Origin: Odiellus spinosus
Lineage: Eukaryota > Arthropoda > Arachnida > Opiliones > Phalangiidae
DNA length: 64,000 nucleotides
NCBI GenBank assembly: GCA_963920705.1
Contig: OY987239.1
Coordinates: 8,372,504-8,436,503, forward strand
Reading direction: 5' to 3'
Shown: positions 1 to 11,927 of the stretch, piece after piece
Numbering within the stretch: position 1 is the stretch's first letter
How the letters are laid out: each line of letters begins with the position of its first letter
The notes under the pieces: model-generated
What the model saw: only the letters and a program-made list of their open reading frames with translations
Told to the model about the DNA's origin: nothing
Database searches by the model: none
Position numbers and translations under genes: made by a program

Positions 1-237
1 ACGGTAGATATTTTCGGAGCGGGAGTTCGTCGAGCGAATATCTCTAGCAGCCTTGGAGTTCGTCAAAAAAACGTCGTCGTTTGTGGAGAGAGAGAATTTT
101 CCAATTTTCCGTAGACAGGGCGGTATGAAGTAGGACCCCTCCGATCTCTTAAAATTGGGAATTTTACCCATACAGAGAGGATCGCTATATCGAACATTAG
201 AGTAGTAGACTTCAAAGGAGGGTTTCATCTACTTCTG
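1..237 (-). mobile_element. CAGAAGCCG MITE, copy 1 (cut by window start)
   Basis: Right part of the roughly 338-bp element, ending ...TTTCATCTACTTCTG. The left end lies outside the window. Confidence 0.85.
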
Positions 238-596
238 ATATGTATGATGCGTTGTAAATTTTCAATTTTCCTCTCCTTTTCGAAGCAATCTTACGAAACC
301 AAAATTTGTTTTCGTTGGCAGAGAAATAAAATTTCCTGCTAACAGGCTTGGTTATGATTTGCCACACGATAGTTTCTTCCACAGTGAAGGTCATTTTTTT
401 GGGAATTTAAAGTAACCTCCAGTATTTTTGTGGGGTGGAATGGGGGAAGGTGCTGTCAGAGTCACAACTCACAGATGGCGCTACAATCAACCTGTGGTTT
501 GTTGACGACATAAAGGGTAAATTGGGAAAAGGCATATCTGTAGCGCAGTGTTGTAAGATATCTCTTATTTCAGCATGGATTTGCTTAGAGTAAAAT

Positions 597-934
597 CAGA
601 AGCCGATGAAACCCTCCTTTGAAGTCTATTACTCCCGGGTCTTGTCTACCCCTCTCTGTACGGGTTATTCTCAAAAGGCGCGATCCGTATGCCTCCTAAC
701 GGTAGATGTTTTCGGAGCGGGAGCTCGTCGAGCGAATATCTCTAGCAGCCTTGGAGTTCGTCCAAAAAACGTCGTCGTTTGTGGAGAAAGAAAATTTTCC
801 AATTTTCCGTAGACAGGGGGGATGAAGTAGGACCCCTTCTAACTCGTAAAATTGGGAATTTTACCCATACAGAGAGGAGCGCTATATGGAACATTAGAGT
901 AGTAGACTTCAAAGGAGGGTTTCATCGGCTTCTG
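597..934 (+). mobile_element. CAGAAGCCG MITE, copy 2
   Basis: Full 338-bp copy with terminal inverted repeats CAGAAGCCGATGAAACCC. The 7-bp target duplication GTAAAAT at 590-596 and 935-941 is perfect. It has no coding capacity; the open frames across it are by chance. Confidence 0.93.
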
Positions 935-1012
935 GTAAAATTAAAATAAATTTGCGTCAAGCAAAGTTGTATACTGCTATAAATACAGTAAGATATTTGT
1001 TTTCGATTTCAG

Positions 1013-4000
1013 GATTCCGATTTCACGGTTTGGCCTATTTTACCAACTGTAGTAGATTTTCATTACATTCAGTATTCGCCTGTTTACACGTACGCTGGAT
1101 GGTTCTTTTATTCAGCTCAACTTAAAGTGGTTTCCTCCGACTATCGAGATATTATTGGGATATTTTCAAAACAAGTAAACTATTACACTAGCGCGAATCT
1201 AGAACTAATGCCACTTACTTGTTAGTGTGCAGCTATGGTGCAGTGCAGTTTGTGCTTCGTAGTTAGAGAACTTATCCCAATTTAAATGATCAGAATTCAT
1301 ATAGTTTTATCAAGAATCCATTCAGGTTCCATAAGAATATGGGAGCATATAGCTTTAGCCTCTGATACCATCCTCCCAAACTTTGTAACAAAAGTTCGTC
1401 CGCAATTTTCGCAACATTTGTACGCTTAGATCTTTTTTCGGTCGGTTCCATTTTTATTACCTCCCCGACTGAACTTTAGTTCAGGGGGAGGTTTTACACT
1501 GATCGTGTCTGTGTGTGTGTGTGTCTGTGTGTCTGTGTGTCTGTGTGTGTGTCTGTGTGTGTGTGTGTGTGTGTGTCACTTCCTGTGTAAGCGGATATCC
1601 TGTGTAAGCGGAAATCACGTGACCTAGCTCGTGGAGCAAAAAGTCTAGAGACGTAATCATACCAGCTTATCGTTCAATTCCGTTTAACGGGAATTACCTC
1701 CTTTAAGCGTGGCTGCCACATTAAGTTTCAAGTGTCGTGCAATTATATGCAACAGGACGTCTCCAATTGCATATTATCACCTTCCACCATCCACTTTACG
1801 GTCAAACCTCGATGCTGGACAGTTGAAGGCGATTATACGCAATGGGACGTCTCCCACTGTTATAATCACCTCCGACCATCCCTACACCAAGGTCCAACCT
1901 CAAGTGTCCGATCTCAGCGGGCCATATTAGCGAGGCGTCCCTCACTAATATAGTCCACATCAACCTTCCACTCCACTCATCTCCTCCCTCTACGGGTCTT
2001 TGTGGTGCAGTTACCGAATGCCTAGGGTTACGATAAACGTCTAGACGTTGAGAAGGGGGGGGTTTTCCCCAACTCTTCACGGTTACTCGCTCGATGAATA
2101 AAGGTTAGCGAAAGCTATATATACCCCTTTTCCATGCCCAAACTATTTTGGCCTTATGCCGCGATTTCTTTTAGTAAATTGAAGCGTATAATGCATTTAA
2201 ATTTTAATTTAATATCATAATATTGTTAAACTGAATCTAATTAATAACTAAGCTGAAAAATCAATTAAAAATTCGAGATAGTTTAGAAGATATTTAAGAA
2301 ATTGTCCAAAAATTTAGTGAAATTTGACCGTTTAATACCAGCTTGAGTTGGCAACACGCGTTAAGCTGTTTTTTATATATCATTTAGTCCAAAAAGCAAA
2401 GGTATAACGGGCAGTATAGGCTAAGGCTTGCTGCAAACTTGGGGTGGATTGAAGAATCTAAATAAAGGTACGTTTACACGGGCATCCAAGATAGAAATGA
2501 TATAAGATTTAAAGCTGAGGCGGATTGATACAAAATGTTAAACCTCTTAAGAAAAATGATAGTGGTGAAAGCTCTCCTTGAACAAAAGTACAGTAGGTTT
2601 CCCGTGTTTAAAAAACAACAATTTTGAAGAAAAAATGGACATCTGATGTTGGAAAAAAAATAGGCTTCAGTTTTCTCCACTATAAAACCAAGAAACATTT
2701 CCGATTTTTTTCATAATCGAAATAAGCCGTGTACAGTGATCTTCGAGACGAGACGAGACGAGGCCAGACCAGACGAAAGAGAGCTATAATGACTTAAGGG
2801 AGATAATCAACCAGCATAGAATGTTATCACCATTTGAAGTCACCAGGCAGCGACACGGCTTTCATTTATCACAAGAAAGAGACGGCCCGGCTACGAAGAA
2901 TTGAAACGTGCAAGCAGTTAGTGTTTTCGGACTTGACATATGAGATACCTACAGTCAGTAAAAGCTCGGCAGTTCTTCATACGGCCTCGTAATTGTAAAC
3001 AGAAAAGGAGCTATTCTAACGGTATGGAAATTGGTCTACTTTCAGTCTTTTAAGATATTTTTTTATCGTAGGAGTGGAAGCTAACGTCTTGTAACCGGTT
3101 TGGAGAATAACCTCTCATAAACCAGCTCAATCCTTGGATTCTTGCAATGACTGGGATCACTTGTATGATGAAAATATCAGTAATGGCCCTCTGTTAGCAC
3201 GTCAAATCAAGAATTTCGGACGAAAATTGTACCGGAAGTAATTATCAATCATCTACCGACAATGGGTTGTAAATGGAACATTCAGTCTACAATATTCCTT
3301 GGTTTGTCCAAGAGGAACTTGCTACCATATCTTCGTCGTTTTCATTCCTTGTCTTCCTTGCCATCCCAGACTAAATTCTTCGTCTTTATCAAATCAGTGG
3401 ATTATCAAAGATAATCACACAGTACAGCCTATACTCAAGTGTTAATTTATATTACTTGTATTTTACATTTTTACTTATAAAATAAACATTTCATTTGGTG
3501 TGTCTATTAAGAAATCTATGCCCTGCCGCATATAATTATGGGTAACCAGTGGCGGCGCCACACTCAGGCTAAGTAGGCTGTAGCCTACTTGAAAATATGA
3601 CAGGGGCCCCATAATTGGATAAAAAGGGCCCCGAATTTCTTGAAAGTGCGCCCTAAACTAACAGATTGGCAAAAATGAGCATTTTAGTAAGTGTAAAAAG
3701 GAATTAAATGAATCATTTTGGGAGTTTTTATACTTGATTTTTAAACCAGTTTTGATAAAGGTTATTTTTTATGTCCGTTACTCTTTAAACTGTTGGTAAA
3801 CATAGCTAAGAAAAAAATATTAGTTAAAAAAAAAAAAATTCAAAAATCTATTGTAAAGAATAGGGTTCGAAAGTCGCATGGTTACACTAATGACTGAAGA
3901 TAGTTATGGGCTCGCCAGTGAAGACCAGAGAAGGGTAGCCACAGGGAATCCGTTTGCTACGAGAAAAGAAAATATTTTAAGTGCGCCAAATGTCGGATGC

Positions 4001-7000
4001 ATGAGAGGAGTTTTATTGCTTTGCCCTCGCTTTTGAACTTTCTTAGCGGCTCTCTTTCTTTCGTGATTCTGTTTCCAATTTAACTAAAAAACATAACTGA
4101 AAGGCACAATAAAACTAAGAATAGAACTATCTTCAAATAGCCATATATATAAGGTTAACAGGCCCCTAGCATCAGTGGTATAGGTTCTTTCAAACCCACT
4201 TCTTCCCTATTCCAGATGTCCAAAAGAGTGACAATTTCCATAATACATTAGACTTGAGCTATCACTTCGAATTCAGGGTCAGAACCCCAATGCTGAACAT
4301 TTGCAGTTATCCCAAACAAGAGTAACGTTGAAGTATTTTTTTTTTTTCACAACTAAACCATTAACGGTAAAACTGAAATATTTCGCGCTTTCGTGTTCGT
4401 TTTTTTAAACGTGTTACGTGTGTGTCCTGTTCTTCAAAGAATCAACTCATTCTTAATTCAGAAAATGTACCGTAAAAAAAATCTGTCTGGTGCCCAAAAG
4501 CGTAAAAAAAGTAAAGATGAGCAATTAAAGTGTGAAAAGCAAAGAGGCTCAATAGAAATCTTCTTTAAAAGACCCAAAAATTGCTCGGACGAATCAGACC
4601 CTTTAAATACTAACGATGTCGATGAAAGGCTAGGAGAATTAAGAAACATTAGAAGTGATAGTTCAGTGCCATCAAATGATTTTTTGGAAATAATTTTTTT
4701 GTTAAACATTCCCAATAATTAATAAACTTAAGCTCAACATTATTTAGTTTAATTTTTCATCTCAAGGGGGGAGGAGGGGCACGTTTTTCGTGAAAGGGCC
4801 CCAACTTGCTCTAGCCTACACGTTAAAAAATCCTGGCGCCGCCACTGTGGGTAACGCAGGGGTAACGCAGGACACACTTTTGCATTCTCTGAATCCTTGA
4901 GGTTAAGGGAAAATACTTATACTCCGTAACCTAGATGGGAAATAGAGAAGTGTGATTGAAATGCACGCTGTTTCTTCTACTCTTCCAATACTCCACATTT
5001 CTTTTCATCTTTTATTTTAGGTAAGGTTAGGTTAGGTTAGGTTATGTTACCTTAACGTCGGGGTCGGGGAGGTTATATTTTGGTTTCCCAACTTGTTACC
5101 CAAAATATTATGTCAAGGTCGTTAGTGGCGCGGGTTAATAATAGATGTCAGGAGCGATTTACTTGAAAAATCGATTCGAAGCGGACGAACTTTTGCTACA
5201 AAGTTTGGGAGGATGGTTATTGAATCGCGGCCCTCCCATATTCTTATGGAACCTGAATGGATACTTGGTTTTATTTATTTCATATTTAGCATTAAAAAAT
5301 TAATTTGTGTTCATTGTATATGATACCAAAAGTCACTCCACCACTCTTTGGAGAAATTTCGCAGTTGGGAGGGAAGACAGTGTAGCCAAGCGCGGCCCGC
5401 ATAAATTCCATCCCTCTGTCCATACTCAAAATATCTAGGAAGAGTCCAAACCACTCGAGCCAAACAGGGATGATGATTTTTTTGGCTATTTTGCAAAATA
5501 GGTTGCAAAAATAAAATATTTTGTGAGAGTTATGACTTTCCATAATAGGAAAAAAAAAGGTATTTGAAGAATGTTTTAGCCAAGGCTTAGATGCTTTTGC
5601 TTTACAATTTAGGCCAGAACAACTCAAAAGACATTGAGAAATTTACAAACATCTAAATTTAACATTTATTTAAATAGGTTTGGATCGGAATTATAATAAC
5701 GTTTATTATATTTCCTTTGACTCGTATTATTGGTCGTAGAGATAAAATCGGAGTGCTCTCAAAAGCAATGTTTGATTGCTTGAAATCCATTTTAAATCAA
5801 GGTAAGACACAAATTTGAAATTGAAGCCCGTGAAGGGACCGAAATTATAAATTGAAGCGCGTGAATGGACAGAAATTAGAAATTGAAGCCCGTGAATGGA
5901 CAGAAATTAGAAATTTTAGCCCGTGAAGGGACAGAAATTAGAAATTTTAGCACGTGAAAGGACAGAAATTAGAAATTGAAGCCCGTGAACGGACAGAAAT
6001 TAGAAATTGAAGCCCGTGAATGGTCAGAAATTAAAAATTGAAGCCTGTGAAGGATCAGATATTAGAAATTGAAGCCCGTGAAGGGACAGAAATTAGAAAT
6101 TGAAGCCCGTGACGGGACAGAAATTAGAAATTGAAGCCAGTCAAGGGACAGAAATTAGAAATTGAAGCAAGTGAAGGGACAGAAATTAGAAATTTTAGCC
6201 CGTGAATGAACAGAAATTAGAAATTTAAGCCCGTGAAGGGACAGAAATTTGAAATTTAAGCCCGTGACGGGACAGAAATTAGAAATTGAAGCCAGTCAAG
6301 GGACAGAAATTAGAAATTGAAGCATGTGAAATGACAGAAATTAGAAATTTTAGCCCGTGAAGGGACAGAAAATTAGAAATTGAAGCCCGTGAATGGTCAG
6401 AAATTAGAAATTGTAGCCCGTGAAGGAACAGAAATTAAAAATTTAAACCCGTGAAGGGACAGAAATTAAAAATTTAAACCCGTGAAGGGACAGAAATTAA
6501 AAATTTAAACCCGTTAAGGGACAGAAATTAAAAATTTAAACCCGTGAAGGGACAGAAATAAAAAATTTAAACCCGTGAAGGGACAGAAATAAAAAATTTA
6601 AACCCGTGAAGGGACAGAAATTAAAAATTTAAACCCGTGAAGGGACAGAAATTAAAAATTTAAACCCGTTAAGGGACAGAAATTAAAAATTTAAACCCGT
6701 GAAGGGACAGAAATAAAAAATTTAAACCCGTGAAGGGACAGAAATAAAAAATTTAAACCCGTGAAGGGACAACAATTAAAAATTTAAACCCGTGAAGGGA
6801 CAGAAATTAGAAATTTAAACCCGTGAAGGGACAGAAATTAAAAATTTAAACCCGTGAAAGAACAGAAATTAAAAATTTAAACCCGTGAAGGGACAGAAAT
6901 TAAAAATTTAAACCCGTGAAGGGACAGAAATTTAAAATTTAAACCCGTGAAGGGACAGAAATTAAAAATTCAAACCCACATTTGTTACTTTCAGATATAA

Positions 7001-9872
7001 ATATGTCTCGAGATATTTCAAGTAGAATTGCGTGGATATGTTTTGTATGGTTCTCATATATAATATCAGCCTGTTTCACCGCTATATTACTTTCAAAATT
7101 AACATTGCCTGATTCACCCGTGTACATTCATAACTTGGAAGACTTATTGCACTATCCAAAAATGAAAGTCCACGTATGCCGAAACACTTTGGAAAGAACA
7201 TATTTTGCAGTACGTACGCCCGCTTTTAAAAAACCAGCTAAATAATTAATTATATTTTATCATTGAGTACACGTTTATTAATGTACGCAGAAGCCGATGA
7301 AACCCTCCTTTGAAGTCTACTACTCCAATGTTCCATATAGCCCTCCTCTCTGTATGGGTAAAATTGCCAATTTTACGAGATCGGAGGGGTCCTACTTCAT
7401 ACCCCCCTGTCTACGGAAAATTGGAAATTATCTCTCTCCACAAACAACGACGTTTTTTGGACGAACTCCGAGGCTGCTAGAGATATTAGCTCGACGAACT
7501 CCCGCTCCGAAAATATCTACCGTTAGGAGGCGTACGAATCGCGCTTTTTAAAACTAACCCATACAGAGAGGGGTAGACAAGACCCGGGAGTAATAGACTT
7601 CAAAGGAGGGTTTCATCGGCTTCTGATGTACGTTACAAGGGGCCATCTGTACATGATTCATTTCGTACTCTTAAACGGCGCCCCGTACGACAAAATGTCA
7701 TAGAACATTTTCGTCTTAAAATGACCCATAAAACCCACTGTAGCTAGGTCCTACCACCCTGTATTTAAATCACTAAAATTACTATTTGTTAAGGAGGTTA
7801 AGTATTATTTAGTATGATGAAAAAACACGAGATGGCACTGATTTTCATTATAGGAAACTCAGGGAATGATTTATTTTCCAGTCTACTGAACACTCTTACC
7901 TCCCCCCATTATCCTGCCTCTCGCGGCGGATAGGCACGCTGTAGGCCAGACGGTGACGGGTCTCGGATAATAGACTCTATTGCGACGATAGCGCAAAACA
8001 CCGTTATAATATACATTTCTTAACACAATAATATGTTCCGCAAATGACCCTTAACATAGTGCGTCTTGCAAGTATATTTATGCGTTCTCCACAGACAGAC
8101 AGATAGACAGACCATGGGCCAAGAAACGATAAATCCAGGACATGACTCTTCCACGTTTGAAGGAATAAAATTCTCGGTCGGCCAAACAAACAGCCTTCGT
8201 ACAGCGTGTGACGTCATATGACGTCACTTTGCTCCCAAAACGCCATACCTTTGACTGTACAAACTTGATCCCAAAAAACGCGTCATCACGGTACGGTGAT
8301 GACGTAGCCTGTTTCTTTTAGTAGACGCTAGAGTCATGTCCTGGATTTATCGTTTCTTGGCCCATTAACAGACAGACGTATGTAGAGAAATATATATTTT
8401 GATATTAATTGCGTGTTTTTCCTGGTAAATTAATTGCTCAGGGTTCGACTAATCAAGTTAAAAAACAAATATTTCGAAGAATATTGGACGGAAACGGACA
8501 GGTTTCGTTAGCGGGTCACACGCTTCAGGGTGAATTGAATGAAATAATGAACCGAGAAACTTGCTTGATTTTGACCAAAGAAATTATGCAAGATATTGTA
8601 TTCGGACACGGATGTTTGCCTGAACATCGAAAGATATTTAGAAGCGCGGAGCCTGCCCACGTCGAAAAATATTATTTGGGATTTAGGAAAGATTTTAAGA
8701 CACATCTTCTAAATAGAATGAACAAGCTGTAAGTTGTTTTCCAATTTTTTTTCCACGGGAGTTAAATTTAGAATGCAACCTAATAACAAGTGATTCCTTA
8801 TCGTTTAAATAGGCCTAATCAACCCATAAAAAGTTTACAAAACAAATATTAAACTAGAAATAAATTTAAAACTTATCTGGAAAAATAGGCTTAGCGGGAT
8901 TCATGGAGATTCTGAATTGCCTCCGTGTAAGGTCAAGAAGGATCAGATAAGGAGAGGAAAAGTGGGAACGGCGCGGCTCCTACTACGTCGGCCTAAACTC
9001 CCACTCTGGGAGAACGGGGGACAGACGGGGGTAGAGATGCTTCGTGGTAAATTGTTGTCACGTGGGTAAAACGAATCCTTTATGAGACGCGCTAACTAGG
9101 GACCACGTGACAACAGTTTACCTCGAGAATTTCCTATCCCCCCTTTCCACCCGAGTGGGAGGTTGGCTCTTCTCTCTCTAACTCAACGCAGCCCCACTTT
9201 TCCTCTCCTTATCTGATCCTTCTTGGTAAGGTCTAGGCGACCAATGAACAAAGGCCCGTCGTTCACGCGTGATCTCCACGAGACTTACAATCGCGTTCGA
9301 TTGGTAGCTAGACCTTTATACGCGAAGAAATCAGGATTTCCATGAATCCAGCTAAGCCTATTTTCCGGGTAAGTTTTAAATTTAAAATTAGTTCGTAAAT
9401 TTTTTCACTAGTGGATTAGGCCTATTTAAACAATAAGAAATCTTTAAAAAAAGCACTTGTTGTAAGGTTGCATTTACCCTTTAAGGGAAACAAGGTTTAA
9501 AATGGATCAGGAACGAACCTTCTAGAAATTATTCAATATATTCTCGGCCTTTTATTCTGAGATCTTAATATTAAATTTATGGTATTATGCCGCAGAATTT
9601 CTTACTACTTTGAGTCGTATATTTTGGAACATTTAATATTCAAAGCTACAAATAAAGGAAGTAGATGTATGGGAAATAGTCACAGCGCTACCTCTCAAGA
9701 GGACATTAATCCACTTGCCCTACGAAACGTCGATCTACCGTTCACGGTTTTGTTTATTGGTATTTCAATGTCAGTGGTATGCCTCGCCATCGAGTTAAGT
9801 TTCAGGAAAATGGCGCGGAGAAACCGAAACTCAGTTGGAACATTCCGTGAAGAATGGATACGTCAAATTTAA
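1013..9872 (+). CDS. Divergent ionotropic receptor (IR, chemosensory iGluR-like), 3' part
   Basis: Five exons join in phase: 1013-1174, 5678-5801, 6995-7209, 8442-8728 and 9596-9872 (stop TAA 9870-9872), giving 354 residues. Exon 1 reads as the distal ligand-binding lobe (VVDFHYIQYSPVY). Exon 2 gives the first membrane helix (VWIGIIITFIIF) and the pore region (MFDCLKSILNQ). Exon 3 gives the next helix and a typical IR stretch (ACFTAILLSKLTLPDSP). Exon 4 is the second ligand-binding lobe. Exon 5 gives the last helix (PFTVLFIGISMSVVCLAIEL) and a short basic tail. The iGluR SYTANLAAF motif is replaced by SACFTAILL, as in divergent IRs rather than true glutamate receptors. Known role of the family: ligand-gated cation channels in chemosensory neurons. 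Donors are gtaaac, gtaaga, gtacgt and gtaagt; all acceptors are AG. The amino-terminal exons are missing, probably left of the window. A weak candidate exon near 326-409 does not match in phase. AATAAA at 10434-10439 may end the transcript. Confidence 0.82.
1503..1577 (+). repeat. (GT)n microsatellite
   Basis: Alternating GT with occasional CT interruptions, in the first IR intron. Confidence 0.9.
1578..3538. other. IR intron sequence without recognised genes
   Basis: Contains an imperfect local duplication (around 1735-1800 and 1826-1885, both with GGACGTCTCC and CCACCATCC or CGACCATCC), a short GAGAC tract at 2744-2772, and otherwise AT-rich unique sequence. Confidence 0.5.
3547..4847 (+). 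mobile_element. Non-autonomous hAT transposon remnant in IR intron
   Basis: Terminal inverted repeats CAGTGGCGGCGCCA (left) and its complement (right) are flanked by a perfect 8-bp target duplication TGGGTAAC at 3539-3546 and 4848-4855. The CAGTG ends and 8-bp duplication are diagnostic of hAT. Length is 1301 bp. The only coding remnant is the N-terminus at 4465-4722; the catalytic core is absent, so the element is deleted and needs an outside transposase. Confidence 0.92.
4465..4722 (+). pseudogene. Truncated hAT transposase N-terminus (ZMYM/TTF-type family)
   Basis: The 85-residue frame starts MYRKKNLSGAQKRKKSKDEQ and continues with a Ser-rich IEIFFKRPKN block. This is the usual opening of hAT transposases of the TTF-type/zinc-finger-MYM-like group, which normally run to several hundred residues. 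Here it stops after LLNIPNN, with no DDE catalytic region or dimerisation domain before the right terminal repeat. Confidence 0.6.
5022..5045 (+). repeat. Interstitial telomere-like TTAGG tract
   Basis: Four or more units of GGTTA in a row, the arthropod telomere motif. A second similar tract lies at 49327-49360. Both are too short to be real telomeres. Confidence 0.7.
5811..6976 (+). repeat. 31-bp satellite filling an IR intron, with 155-bp higher-order period
   Basis: About 37 tandem units of gacagaaattagaaattgaa-type sequence, 31 bp each. They fill the intron between IR exons from about 10 bases after the donor (5801) to about 20 bases before the acceptor (6994). The left block carries GAAGCCCG and the right block, from about 6430, carries AAACCCG. 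Variant units recur exactly 155 bp apart: gacggg at 6111 and 6266, and cgttaaggg at 6512 and 6667. This shows five-unit higher-order repeats. Confidence 0.95.
7288..7626 (-). mobile_element. CAGAAGCCG MITE, copy 3
   Basis: Full copy with perfect 7-bp target duplication ATGTACG (7281-7287, 7627-7633), in the IR intron after exon 3. Confidence 0.93.
7802..8024 (+). repeat. Dispersed repeat K, copy 1
   Basis: Homologous to 15955-16207; both contain CCTCTCGCGGCGG, CACGCTGTAGGCCA and ACCGTTATAATATACATTT. Ends and class are unclear. Confidence 0.7.
8115..8364. mobile_element. TGGGCCAAG foldback with CRE-like palindrome
   Basis: Near-perfect inverted arms of about 36 bp, TGGGCCAAGAAACGATAAAT onward. 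At 8208-8227 the loop side holds the 20-bp perfect palindrome GTGACGTCATATGACGTCAC with two TGACGTCA boxes. Inserted in a GACA-rich tract. Confidence 0.8.
8772..9474. mobile_element. GCAACCTAATAA foldback element, copy 1 (IR intron)
   Basis: Inverted ends around AATGCAACCTAATAACAAGTG, with inner arms sharing GGCCTAATC and CTTAGCGGGATTCATGGA. Carries the nested 292-bp MITE. Confidence 0.8.
8934..9225. mobile_element. CAAGAAGGATC MITE, copy 1, nested in another foldback
   Basis: 292 bp with inverted ends CAAGAAGGATCAGATAAGGA and a perfect 7-bp duplication GTAAGGT (8927-8933, 9226-9232). It interrupts the GCAACCTAATAA foldback at 8772-9474. Confidence 0.92.
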
Positions 9873-10805
9873 TTAATGGGAGACATAGACACGTCAGAGA
9901 TTTCTATCCCTCATCTCGATGTCATCCCCCTTAGTGAGGGAGTTACGGAACTCGCTCTTACAAGCGATCCCTCAGTAGGGGGGTTACATGACGTCAGGCT
10001 TTATTTCCCCTTGGGTCTTTGCTGTCTCTCTATAGTTGATATTATAAAAGAACTTGTGGGTGCGACATCTTGTTCGAATGTCACGAAATCACATGGCGTT
10101 AAGGCTTTACAGGACAGTTATTTCCGTTTTCGTAAAACGCTAGGGGTCAGATGGGTCGGTAGTCACCGACCTTGAGAGCTGACACGGATGTAGAAAAATT
10201 AAGCTTACGAAATGCTCGGTGGTCACGAGCGCCATGAGCTTTACAGGCTATGACGTAGCTGATGACGTCGCGGCAACATTACCTTAAGTAAGCTCCTCCT
10301 CTTTTATGATAGCAACTATTATAGACAGAGTAGGAAAAAAAGGGCGTGATGTAGCGTCATTACTTGCTTGAATGATGATTAATGTATAGGTCCTATTTAA
10401 GGGACTTATAATCCATCTGGTAGAAACTGTAGAAATAAAACAGAAAGTGGTCACATGACCCTATCACGTGTTTTAACATAAAGAAAGAAAAAAAGAATAT
10501 AATTTTTAAAGATAAAGCCTAAATATTAATCTTTTTACATAGTTTGTAATCAAAGAAGCTTTTTATATCCACTCTGAAAATTCTAGAGAAAATGGAAACC
10601 AAAAGAAAGTTATTTACAATTACAATTTAGTTAATAGAGTTTCGATACAAAGCTCTTGAACTACACCAGGTTATTTTTGGGCCATGTGGCAAGAATTAGG
10701 GCGTATTGAGGCTCATTGACCTCATCTCGCATCTCTAGTACTTTTTTCACATGTAGATAACGCAGCAAATAAAATTGCTTACGGCATATATTTAATTAAT
10801 GGAAC
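9873..10805 (+). other. Likely IR 3' UTR and intergenic sequence
   Basis: No gene recognised. AATAAA at 10434-10439 is the best poly(A) signal. The 99-codon frame at 9876-10175 has no recognisable domain. Confidence 0.5.
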
Positions 10806-11141
10806 CAGAAGCCGATGAAACCCTCCTTTGAAGTCTACTACTCCAATGTTCCATATAGCGCTCCTCTCTGTATGGGTAAAATTCCCAATTTTACGAGTTA
10901 GAAGGGGTCCTACTTCATCCCCCCTGTCTACGGAAAATAGGAAATTCTCTCTCTCCACAAACGACGACGTTTTTGGACGAACTCCAAGGCTGCTAGAGAT
11001 ATTCGCTCGACGAACTCCCGCTCCGAAAACATCTACCGTTAGGAGGCGTACGAATCGCGCCTTTTGAGAATAACCCATACAGAGAGGGGTAGACAAGACC
11101 CGGGAGTAATAGACTTCAAAGGAGGGTTTCATCGGCTTCTG
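10806..11141 (-). mobile_element. CAGAAGCCG MITE, copy 4
   Basis: Full copy between the convergent IR and P450 genes. The flanks ATGGAAC and ACGGAAC are a 7-bp duplication with one change. Confidence 0.9.
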
Positions 11142-11927
11142 ACGGAACCCATAGAATGTTCTTATCTAAAAGCCCCGGTTACAGCTTTAATACCATCTGG
11201 GGAAATAGGCCTCTGAACACAATGTAAAAAAACGAGCCCCTAGACTTATGGATAACAAACCATATTTAGCAATAATTCAAGTTTACGACTATTTCTCTCT
11301 CATATTTATCTTTAAATGCTTGAAATAACAACTATATAACCAGATTAACCTTAGTATAGCTCGAAATCGGATATCCATTATCTTCTGTTATTCGTATAGT
11401 TTCAGATATTTTGTTTTCGGATAAATTGTTACTAAAAAATGAAATTAATATATTCGTATAATTGTTAAATGTATAAGGTTTACCCGAAGATAAGCGTTTG
11501 GCGCTTTATCTATCTACAAATTACTCGTTTTCAAACGTATAACGATAGATAAGAAAATTCACGTTTCCAGAATCAGTCTTAAATATAAGAAAAATATTTC
11601 TAATTGACTTTTAATTCGAAGGATATAAATAAAACGACGAAACTAAGATTTTAAATCATCTTTTTATTCGTTATTTTTCACGAAAATAAATTTAGAATTG
11701 TTTTATCCGAACGTATAACGCGGATATTATTCTAAGATAAGGCCATTTTTAGGATAAAAACGGATATGGATTATGTTTTTTTACTTTATCTTCGAATAAT
11801 TTAACTCGAATGAAAAATAGTCTATTTTAATCAAACAAATAATACACATCAGAATTTATTAGATTTTTTTCCAATTAATAAAAATTATTCCGAGCTCTAT
11901 TGTTAATTATTACAATTAATACATTTA
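11142..11927. other. AT-rich gap between convergent IR and P450 genes
   Basis: No gene or repeat recognised apart from TTTATT at 11855-11860, a poly(A) signal for the minus-strand P450. Confidence 0.5.

Noticed and set aside
326-409. Possible earlier IR exon (RLGYDLPHDSFFHSEG)
   Set aside because: Both possible donors end in phase 1 or 2, while the next exon at 1013 needs phase 0, and similarity is weak.
597-934. Open frames starting MKPSFEVYYS... found at nine places
   Set aside because: They are translations of the CAGAAGCCG MITE, in both directions, starting inside its terminal repeat. Lengths vary with random indels.
5022-5045. Chromosome end
   Set aside because: Only a few TTAGG-like units, with genes on both sides.
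5811-6976. Regular 31-bp repeats that might suggest CRISPR
   Set aside because: The repeats are head-to-tail with no unique spacers and lie in a spliced eukaryotic intron.
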